Of a DNA stretch of 64,000 bases, positions 23,979 through 31,156 are shown piece by piece. Positions within the stretch are counted from its first letter, which is position 1. Each line of letters opens with the position of its first letter. The notes below the pieces were generated by a model. It was not told where the DNA came from and searched no databases. It saw only the letters and a list, made by a program, of their open reading frames with translations. A program made the position numbers and the translations under genes. Source of the DNA: Brachypterus glaber (taxonomy: Eukaryota > Arthropoda > Insecta > Coleoptera > Kateretidae); assembly GCA_958510825.1 (NCBI GenBank), contig OY294046.1:8506049-8570048 (forward strand), written 5' to 3'.

Positions 23979-24170
23979 TTAAAGGGATGAAAATTTTTCA
24001 TTAACTTTAAATCCAAGAGATTTTAAAAAATATATATTTTCAGGTGTTATTTTTTCGTTAATATTTTTTATTTTTCCACTATTTTTTGGTGTGTATTCTT
24101 TAGGGTCCTGGATAAAACTGGTTATTTTATTGTTTGCAATGCTTTTTGTAGTATTATATTTAAGCACCAT
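23979..24170 (-). CDS. Small virion-cluster protein (63 aa)
   Basis: Basic, 63 residues, with a C-terminal block TPENIYFLKSLGFKVNEKF that resembles a short conserved segment in small proteins preceding capsid genes in insect Polinton-like elements. The frame is complete and stops 8 bases before the capsid start. Role unknown. Confidence 0.6.
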   Translation of the reverse strand: MVLKYNTTKSIANNKITSFIQDPKEYTPKNSGKIKNINEKITPENIYFLKSLGFKVNEKFSSL

Positions 24171-24239
24171 TTTTATAGATGCTGCCTGTTAAATGGTTGC
24201 TTTCTTACTAAACAATATTTATTTACATATTAATTAATA

Positions 24240-24940
24240 TTATTTTTTTTTAACTATACGTATTCTCAAACATATATCTTCATTTCTAAAATTTACAAGA
24301 TTGTTATCTTGATCTAATAGTTTTATTGTTATATTAGTTATAAGATTAGTATTTATTGGTAAATATTCAATATTAGATAATTTTTCAATTATCTTAAATC
24401 CAGGGGGCACGTTTGGAAAGAATTCATGTAAAAAATGACTAGGAAGATTGTTTTTAAAACTACCCTTAACAATATTACATTCAATTCTTATAACATTTAC
24501 CTTTAAAATATTTATAGGTAATTTTGAATAATGTCTTTGATTTGATTGATAAACTTTATTTTCAAAACCCAATAATGTGTTAATGCTTTGTGGTTTAGAA
24601 AAATCAACGTTATGTGTGGATTTTATTTCAGTTTTAAGTGTATTCGTATTTGCATGTAAAGACAGCGAACAATTAAAATTTTTAGTTTGATTAATTATTG
24701 ATATTTGATTTTGTATAAAGTTATCAATATCGTCAATTTCATAAGAACCTTCCGGAAAAATTATTGTTTCATCGCCAATGTAAAATTTATCGTTAATATT
24801 TTTTCTATGTTAGGAATTGCGTTATAAGTTTCAAAACTACTAAAACCAATTAAATATTCATCATTTTCACCCAAGTCGATAGGGGGGTTAAAATCAGCAC
24901 TTAATATAGAACCTTTCCCGTTGAAACTAAAAGAATACAT
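24240..24940 (-). pseudogene. Penton (minor capsid) protein, one-base frame break
   Basis: The gene starts at ATG 24940 (MYSFSFNGKGSILSADFNP...) and reads about 45 codons to the six-A tract at 24799-24804, then continues in the -1 frame to the stop at 24240. The C-terminal part (FLHEFFPNVPPGFKIIEKL, YLPINT, ITIKLLDQDNNLVNFRNED) matches the single-jelly-roll penton of Polintons, which fills capsid vertices. No slippery heptamer lies in the right phase here, so a deletion (or a homopolymer error in the assembly) is the likely cause. It begins 20 bases after the protease frame. Confidence 0.8.
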
Positions 24941-24960
24941 GCTTTGTACAACACTTGTTT

Positions 24961-25376
24961 TTAAAATGAATTAAAATTAGATTGAGTAACATTATATAAG
25001 AATTTTAAACATAGATGCCCACATATTATTGTGTTAAAATTTTGAAATTGTTCATGATTATAAAAAATTTTTGCTACTTTTCCATCACTATTGAAATATT
25101 TTACTACTTCCGGTGGTGGTTTTAAGTTACCGAATGAGTCATATTACATGACAATATTTTTTGTTTTTTTCATATTTCTGTCAGTATTTTTATATTTAAA
25201 ATATGCAACCCAATGTGATCCCTCATCCATTTCATTGGATAAATTAAAAATTCCAGTTTCTTGTGAATAAACCTTAATAGGTGCATTATCACGTGAAAAA
25301 ATTCCACGAAAATACTTTATTTTTAGTTTTTTAGCATATTTATATAAATCAATATTGGATAAAGCACGATTGGGTA
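24961..25376 (-). pseudogene. Adenain-like cysteine protease frame, with nonsense codon
   Basis: This is the -1 frame relative to the PLA2/core protein. It has the expected triad in order: His in EGSHWVAY, Asp in YDSFGNLKPPPE, Cys in ICGHLCLKF. The family matures Polinton and adenovirus capsids. The frame has no ATG near its start and lies directly downstream of the core protein's GLFLKPY motif, as in fused PLA2-core-protease proteins of related elements. An in-frame TAA (25144-25146) sits just before the Asp motif, so the copy is disabled. Confidence 0.75.
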
Positions 25377-26268
25377 GTTTTTTGAATAGGGTTTTAAAAA
25401 TAAACCCAGCCCTTTTTTATATGGTTTTAAATATAAACCTTTGCCAATTTGTTGAGCCTCAACAGCCTGATTATGTCGCTTTTGTTCGTCCAATTGTGAT
25501 TGGGCAGCTTTAGTTTTGTTAATAGCACTAACTATATTACTCACAGCTGAGCCAATCGTTCCCAACATGGATAGTCCAGCAAAAATTGGTATTAATGGTA
25601 AAAACCCACCTCGTTTTGGAATTTGAATAACTCGAGTATGTCTGCTTTTATTTAGATTTTTAAATGAGTTTAAAGCAATTTGTATTGCAGATGATATGTC
25701 TTTTGGTTTAGCATTTTTTAAAGCAATTTTAGCATTTTTTAAAGCTGTATTAAAAGAAATTCCCCCTTTTCCAAAATTCTTCTTTTTTTTTCTGTTTTTA
25801 TTATTTTTTTTTCTTTTAATTTTTGGTCTTATCCCCATACCAAATTTTGTTTTTAACCTCATGGCTCCTAACACTCCAAATGATGCTAGCTTTTCACCTA
25901 TACTGGAATCACTTGAATTTAATCTTTCGCTTGCAGAATTACCTAGAATTTGATCAGCCTTATGTCTATTAGAAATGTTTGTATTTTGAGAATATGCAAT
26001 ATCGTGTATTCGACAAGCTGAATCTAATTTATTTATCCCTAAATCACCACGTCTTAACCTTTTTTCTAAGTCTGTCCCTGGCCCACAAAAATTATAACCT
26101 AAAAAATATATTAAATTTTGTTAAACATTATTTAAAAAAATAATATATTTTATTTTTACCTGGTATATGTAATTCAAACGGTAATTTATTGATTAAAGTA
26201 TTAAGTAAAGAAGAACCTTTCTGTTTAACTGTTTGTTTTCTACTAAGTGATTTATCATAAATTAACAT
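25323..26268 (-). CDS. PLA2-domain/virion core protein, spliced
   Basis: Two exons, 26268-26160 and 26098-25323, give 294 residues. Residues 38-72 form a parvovirus-type phospholipase A2 core: calcium loop YNFCGPGT (38-45) and catalytic His-Asp in DSACRIHDIAY (H68, D69). A basic stretch (KIKRKKNNKNRKKKK) and a hydrophobic Gly-rich region (GGFLPLIPIFAGLSMLG) follow, then KGLYLKPYKKGLGLFLKPY, like the adenovirus pX/pVI-like core proteins of adintoviruses. PLA2 domains help virions leave endosomes. The 61-bp intron (26099-26159, GT-AG) falls inside the Gly codon just before the calcium loop. The last 18 codons leave the family pattern, while the -1 frame keeps it. Confidence 0.8.
25377..25383 (-). 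promoter_or_regulatory. Candidate -1 ribosomal slippery site A AAA AAC
   Basis: The heptamer lies in the canonical phase: the first A is the third base of a Ser codon, then AAA and AAC are zero-frame codons. A -1 slip enters the protease frame at once. It could equally be a one-base deletion in an A run. No strong downstream stem was seen by eye. Confidence 0.4.
26099..26159 (-). other. 61-bp spliceosomal intron in the PLA2 gene
   Basis: Donor GTAAAAAT follows CCAG; acceptor ATATTTTTTAG precedes GTTATAATTTT. Without removal the frame meets stop codons and the PLA2 calcium loop is cut off from the N terminus. With removal the Gly codon is restored. Confidence 0.75.
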
Positions 26269-26397
26269 AATTTATTAATTTTCGAGGAGCAAACATTACT
26301 TTGTACATCCAAACAATAACTATTTATATTTATAAGATTCTGTTACTTATATATACACTATTATTGTGATACAAACACTCATTAAAGCAACTTTAAT
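26269..26397. promoter_or_regulatory. Divergent intergenic region between PLA2 gene and ATPase
   Basis: This 129-bp AT-rich gap is the only place in the element where genes diverge. Everything to the left is transcribed leftward and everything to the right rightward. It has TATATAT/TATTTATA-like stretches on both strands, so a bidirectional promoter is likely. Confidence 0.5.
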
Positions 26398-27482
26398 ATG
26401 CGTTTGATTAAACAAAACAAAAATATTGAAATTAAAAATTATAATAATATACTAAAAAATGAATACGATATTAGTAGTCGTCATGGTGAATTATTACCAA
26501 ACACAATTAGATGTATAATAGCCGGCCCTTCAAACTGCGGTAAAACCAATGTTATGCTTGGGCTACTTGCACACATCAGTGGTTTAAGATTTGAAAATGT
26601 TTATGTATATAGTAAATCTTTATATCAACCTATTTACAAATTTCTTGACCAAATGTTACAATCTATACCAGGTATAAATTACGATAAATTCTCTGATAAT
26701 GAAGAAATTATGCACCCGTCAGACGCCAAATCTAATTCAGTTTTTATTTTTGATGATGTGTCATGTAACAAACAAAGTATTATTCGTGAATATTTTTCTA
26801 TGGGTCGTCACAATCTAATGGAGATTTCTCCCGTTAGATTAAACAGGGACAAAAGTTCTACCCAAAAAGGATAGAAGACATACATACACTCCCACTTCCA
26901 CCCAACCAAACAAATTCTGTATTTGTTCTTTGTTGAACAAATACAATATTTACTTGGCCGGGCGAAAAGTGTAAAGAAATTACTGGCGCCATCTAAATTT
27001 TAGTAGAATTATCTTATTCTACAGATTCACATTAGCTATGTTCGTTCGTGCCGCTCACTGCTACACCTTCCGGCCAACCAAATAAATACTGTATTTGTTG
27101 TGTGAAAAACAAATACAGTATTTATTTGGTTGGCTGGAAAGTGTAGCACAAATGAGATAGAGATAGGGTAGACGTCTTTTGTTTCATAATTCTAGTTGTA
27201 AAGAGCTCTATTGATTCTTTCTATTTATGTCAAACGTATGCACAAATACCAAAACATTTGATAAGGGATAATTCAAATGTTATTATATTATTTAAGCAGG
27301 ATAAAATGAACTTAAAACATGTTTTTGAAGACCATATTAATACTGATATGTCACTTTTAAAATTTTACGAAATGTGTTCACTTTGTTGGAAAAATAAATT
27401 TGATTTTATTATGATTTGTAAGGATAATGATTTAAATTGTGGGCGATACCGTAAAAATTTTGATACGTATATACAGCTTTAA
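26398..27482 (+). pseudogene. A32/FtsK-like packaging ATPase, split by an insertion
   Basis: The N-terminal piece has Walker A (AGPSNCGKT, residues 42-50) and Walker B (SVFIFDDV, 114-121). The reading leaves the family pattern after MGRHN (base 26814) and resumes at about 27210 with DSFYLCQTYAQIP, running to the C terminus GRYRKNFDTYIQL and stop at 27480-27482. The roughly 390 bases between are a foldback insertion with stop codons. The enzyme would pump DNA into capsids. The last 37 or so codons lie inside the terminal repeat and recur at 21763-21880. Confidence 0.85.
26815..27206. mobile_element. Foldback insertion inside the ATPase gene
   Basis: It contains two related hairpins. The second (27061-27146) has 39-base arms with two mismatches (CTACACCTTCCGGCCAACCA... 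against ...TGGTTGGCTGGAAAGTGTAG); the first (about 26886-26976) is a more diverged version. TCTA on both sides (26814-26817 and 27207-27210) may be a target duplication. No ORF. Confidence 0.65.
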
Positions 27483-27559
27483 TGTTATACTATAAGTTAG
27501 TACTTATTTAGCAGTAGTCAAGTTAACACCTTACAGCTATACCGGAGCTAACAGGTATA

Positions 27560-27830
27560 AACAATCTGTTTATATTTTGGCTGTATTTATCTGCTCAACA
27601 TATAACAGGTATAACAGATGTAACAGCCTGTTTAGGCTGTATTGTAGTATTTTGGCTGTATTTATCTGCTCAACATATAACAGTTATAAACAGATATAAC
27701 AGCCTGTTTAGGCTGTATTGTAGTATTTTGGTTGTATTTTATCTGCTCAACATATAACAGGTATAACAGTCTGTTTAGTCTGTATTGTCAGTATTTTGGC
27801 AGTATTTTCTCTAATCAGTTTATTTTAAAG
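27560..27830. repeat. Iteron-like tandem repeat, right copy
   Basis: Mirror of 21425-21700: repeated TTTATCTGCTCAACATATAA and CAGCCTGTTTAGGCTGTATT. It lies directly upstream of the DUF8207-like gene, so a regulatory role for the cassette is plausible. Confidence 0.75.
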
Positions 27831-27846
27831 TTTAATATATATAAAC

Positions 27847-28968
27847 ATGGATAAAAAAATTGCTATGGAACTAATTAAAACAAGAAAAAATGTTAAAGCC
27901 AAGCTTGATGCGTTAAAATCCAGTCGAATGCATAATGAGCTAATGTTACAAAGCTCTTTCAAGCCTCTAGAAAATATTATAACAAAATCATTTGAAACGC
28001 ATATAAAAAAAGAACCAAAATTTGAACCCAAATTACAAGCTGATGACAGCATGAATCAATATAAAAAAAATAATTTAAATGAAACAATAACGGATACTCC
28101 TTATCACTTAATGCAAAAAACACCAAGTAAAAAAACACAACTTTTTAATAGATCACAAATCAATAAAAGCATGTTTATTCCTAACGACGACGACGACGAA
28201 TCATTTTCTAACTCCCCTGAAAATGATACTGTTGTGTACACCAATGCAAATGATCAATATTTTTTTGATGAACAAGGGAATGAGCCACCTAATATGAATC
28301 AAACTGTATTGGATAATGTTAATAATGACAGCTTTGCTTTATATTTGGATCAATATGATGTGTTACCTCGCCACTATGTCTTAGGACACATTCGTGATAC
28401 AAATAATGAGTATGATCACCACTATTTAAAACATGACTTATATACAGATAAAATACATTTTGGTGACTCTGAATTAAATTTTGAAGGACCCAATTTAATT
28501 ATTAAAAATCAAAATTTCCCAGGAACGCCTGGTCTATATGAATTAATATTTAAAAATGAACCAATAAATGATAATTTTACACAGCAAGATTATGAACAAT
28601 TTGGTAAAATTTTATTATTAACCAATGCACATAAAAGACATTTTAAACCTGATGAACAAATTGCCGGTAACCGCAGCAATAAATATCGTTTTGTAATAAA
28701 ACCAATTTTAAAAGTAATTGAAACTGAAAATCAAGTTAACCAAGAAAAACATTCTAAAACCTTGGGATTTAGTCAAAAATCTGGTTACGGCCTGCTCAAG
28801 GAATACAATAAAAAGCCCATCGAGTTAGTTTATTTTAATAGTTTTAATGAGTTAATTGATCGATTACGACTACTGATTGCATCAAAATCGGCTGGAAATA
28901 GTTCACATACAAATGAAATTATTAGTATAATAGAGGAACTAGTTGAATCTAAAATCATACTAAAATGA
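27847..28968 (+). CDS. DUF8207-like Polinton accessory protein, right copy
   Basis: 373 residues, the same protein as at 20277-21398 with Thr at 227 (FPGTPGLYEL). The order is a basic coiled N terminus, an acidic DDDDESF stretch and a conserved C-terminal domain with LPRHYVLGHI, LTNAHKRHFKPDEQIAGNRS and NEIISIIEELVESKI. The stop codon overlaps the next start as ATGA. I name the domain from memory of the motif pattern; its biochemical role is unknown. Confidence 0.75.
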   Translation: MDKKIAMELIKTRKNVKAKLDALKSSRMHNELMLQSSFKPLENIITKSFETHIKKEPKFEPKLQADDSMNQYKKNNLNETITDTPYHLMQKTPSKKTQLFNRSQINKSMFIPNDDDDESFSNSPENDTVVYTNANDQYFFDEQGNEPPNMNQTVLDNVNNDSFALYLDQYDVLPRHYVLGHIRDTNNEYDHHYLKHDLYTDKIHFGDSELNFEGPNLIIKNQNFPGTPGLYELIFKNEPINDNFTQQDYEQFGKILLLTNAHKRHFKPDEQIAGNRSNKYRFVIKPILKVIETENQVNQEKHSKTLGFSQKSGYGLLKEYNKKPIELVYFNSFNELIDRLRLLIASKSAGNSSHTNEIISIIEELVESKIILK

Positions 28969-29201
28969 ATAATATAAATAAAAACGCTTCCAAACATGTT
29001 TACTTTAATGAGAATAAAAATTCAACACATTTGATGGTGTATTGGCAATATGCATATATAAATTCTAGAAAATCTAATTGGCATCAGATTGCAGTAGATC
29101 GTTACAGATTTCAGTGTCGTATCGACAGAACGGAAAAACTATTAAAATATATTTTATTAAATAAAATAACAAAAATCAATCTATTAAAAAAAAATAAATA
29201 A
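28965..29201 (+). CDS. Small basic protein between DUF8207-like gene and integrase, right copy
   Basis: 78 residues, the same reading as the left copy. No family recognised. Its start lies within the preceding stop (ATGA) and its stop within the next start (TAATG), an arrangement typical of coupled termination-reinitiation in compact viral mRNAs. Confidence 0.65.
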   Translation: MNNINKNASKHVYFNENKNSTHLMVYWQYAYINSRKSNWHQIAVDRYRFQCRIDRTEKLLKYILLNKITKINLLKKNK

Positions 29202-30136
29202 TGAAAGTTGATATTAAAAGACAAATAATAAACGAATTGCATTCAAACGCTAGAAAAACATTTCCGCGTAGACATGTAATATTAAAAGGCTTAAACGATT
29301 TATATCAGGCTGATTTAATTGAAATGATACCATATGCTAGAGAAAATAAGGGTTATAAATATATATTAGCTGTTGTCAATGCTTTTTCTAAACGGGCTTA
29401 TGCGGAACCACTTAAAAGTAAATCAAGTAAAGATATTGTCCCTGCTATGCGTAAAATATTAAATCATAAAGAGGTTCAACCTGTTAACTTACAAACTGAT
29501 TTTGGTAAAGAATTTTATAATCGTGATTTTTCAAATTTAATGAAAGAATTTAACATAAATCATTATTCTACATTTTCTACTACAAAAGCCTCAATTTGTG
29601 AGCGACTAATACGGACTTTAAAATCCTGGTTATGGAAAGAATTTAGCTACCAGGGTAATTATAAATGGATAGATTTACTTCAGCAAATATTATTAAAATA
29701 TAATACAAGACGTCATCGTACAATAAAAATGAAACCTATTGATGTTAATTTTAAAAATGAAAAAAACCTACTCAAAACTGTATACAATAATACTAAAATA
29801 ATTAATCAAAAAAGTAAATTTAAAGTAAACGATAATGTTCGCATTAGTAAATATCGTGAAGCTTTTTCAAAAGGTTACACCCCAAACTGGTCTAATGAAA
29901 TTTTTAAAATAAAAAAAGTGAACTATTCTAATAACCCTGTAACATATATTTTAAAAGACGGTAAAGAAGAAACAATAAAAGGATGTTTTTATGAACCGGA
30001 ATTATTACGTACAAAATATCCAAAAGTTCAGTTAATACAAAAAATATTACGCAGAAAAAAAAATATGGTTTTTGTCAAATACTTGGGCTTAGATAATACA
30101 CACAATGAATGGATAAAAAAGTCTGATTTAATTTAA
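29201..30136 (+). CDS. Polinton-type integrase, right copy
   Basis: 311 residues with D38, D100 and E134 of the rve catalytic triad, followed by a basic DNA-binding region (YNTRRHRTIKMKPIDV, then KVNDNVRISKYREAF in an SH3-like segment) and a chromodomain-like end (about 273-311, VFVKYLGL...WIKKSDLI). Chromodomain tails on integrases often steer insertion to marked chromatin. Having one full gene in each terminal repeat means the element keeps two near-identical integrases. It is preceded by the 78-aa gene with a one-base overlap and followed after 46 bases by the 160-aa gene. Confidence 0.94.
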   Translation: MKVDIKRQIINELHSNARKTFPRRHVILKGLNDLYQADLIEMIPYARENKGYKYILAVVNAFSKRAYAEPLKSKSSKDIVPAMRKILNHKEVQPVNLQTDFGKEFYNRDFSNLMKEFNINHYSTFSTTKASICERLIRTLKSWLWKEFSYQGNYKWIDLLQQILLKYNTRRHRTIKMKPIDVNFKNEKNLLKTVYNNTKIINQKSKFKVNDNVRISKYREAFSKGYTPNWSNEIFKIKKVNYSNNPVTYILKDGKEETIKGCFYEPELLRTKYPKVQLIQKILRRKKNMVFVKYLGLDNTHNEWIKKSDLI

Positions 30137-30182
30137 CTATATAACATGTGTTTTGTATTTAAATTTTCTAGTTTATTTTAGA

Positions 30183-30665
30183 ATGTCAAACATTATAGAC
30201 AAGTTTGGACGTAGTGGTTATAAAAAAATTAAAACTACTGATTTATTTGATCCAATAGTTAAAAAAGTACATGAAACCAAACCAGAAAAATTTAGTTCAT
30301 ATGCCTTTTTTACTGTAAGCGGATCTAATGCCGATTTGTATACAACTTCAATGGAATTTTTGTATAAACTACATAATAATACATATTTTATAAAATTCCC
30401 ATTAAATGAAGCAAAAATTATAGATATAATTTTTCCAGAAAATACTAAAATTTATGTGGGAAAAAGGTCTCATAATATTAAGAGTCTTATTGGTCAAATA
30501 ATCAAAAAAGATGATAACATATCACTTACATCACCAAAAAAAAATAAAAGTAGTGTCTTTGTCACTTTTGTTTTATTAATTCCAACAGAAAAACAAGAAG
30601 AAGAAGAAGAAGAAGAAGAAGAAGAAGAAGAAGAAGATGTCAAACAAAAATCTACAAGCCTATAA
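30183..30665 (+). CDS. 160-aa protein with polyglutamate tail, right copy
   Basis: The start is taken at MSNIIDKFGRSGYKKIK, because the in-frame extension upstream has no ATG before the stop region. The body has a beta-rich look (FIKFPLNEAKIIDIIFPENTKIYVGKR), and a run of Glu encoded by (GAA)n is followed by DVKQKSTSL. No family recognised. It is the outermost gene, about 490 bases from the element end. The left copy is frameshifted. Confidence 0.65.
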   Translation: MSNIIDKFGRSGYKKIKTTDLFDPIVKKVHETKPEKFSSYAFFTVSGSNADLYTTSMEFLYKLHNNTYFIKFPLNEAKIIDIIFPENTKIYVGKRSHNIKSLIGQIIKKDDNISLTSPKKNKSSVFVTFVLLIPTEKQEEEEEEEEEEEEEDVKQKSTSL

Positions 30666-30833
30666 CATATATTATTATTTTAAATATGTAAATTATAGAA
30701 TGTGATTTATTAATAAAATATTGTTATGTAAATTTGTTTTTGTTTTTATTCATTATGTAGTAATTAAATAAGCCCCTGTATATATTATAAACTTTATTTT
30801 AACTATTAACCCTTTTTGACTTAAATTATGAGT

Positions 30834-30853
30834 CACACACACACACACACACA
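30834..30853. repeat. (CA)n microsatellite in the terminal repeat
   Basis: An uninterrupted dinucleotide run, mirrored as (GT)n at about 18395-18414 in the left repeat. Confidence 0.8.
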
Positions 30854-31156
30854 TGTTGCATGCGGTACCCTTTTTTTAAATTAGACAAGTCTGCACTGGT
30901 AATTAATTACCCTCATCACATATAATTAAATAGACCAGACTATTTTTTCGCAAATTTTGCATAAAATATGAATCATACACATCTGTCACATGCAGATTTT
31001 CATTTAAAAATAAATTAATACATAATTAATTTCACCCCATACCATGTAGACTAGTAGACCGTATCCAAATGTCATGATTTTTGTGTAAATTTGAAATTTT
31101 AAATTTCCCGCCAAAAATTATGCTAATTTATCTAGAACTCTCACAGTATATCTACT

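Larger units (their letters stand above)
18091..31156. mobile_element. Maverick/Polinton-type virus-like element lacking polymerase B
   Basis: A 13,066-bp element bounded by AGTAGATATACTGTGAGAG at the left and its reverse complement at the right, in line with the 5'-AG ends reported for Polintons. It carries an integrase, an A32/FtsK-like packaging ATPase, an adenain-like protease, a PLA2/core protein, a penton and a major capsid protein, the usual Polinton/adintovirus virion set. The terminal repeats (18091-21882 and 27369-31156) are far longer than the several hundred bases usual for Polintons and contain four genes each. No protein-primed polymerase B, helicase or primase was seen. No 6-bp target duplication is evident (GCCCAT left, AGCTCG right). 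Several central genes are broken, so this copy is probably inactive. Confidence 0.9.
27369..31156. repeat. Right terminal inverted repeat, about 3.8 kb
   Basis: Inverted counterpart of 18091-21882. It starts within the ATPase coding region and holds the iteron-like array and the four-gene cassette, all on +. It ends ...CAGTATATCTACT at 31156. Confidence 0.92.

Noticed and set aside
25696..25953. Hydrophobic 85-aa frame on the plus strand
   Set aside because: Antisense of the Lys-rich part of the PLA2/core protein; Phe/Leu richness is the complement of poly-Lys codons.
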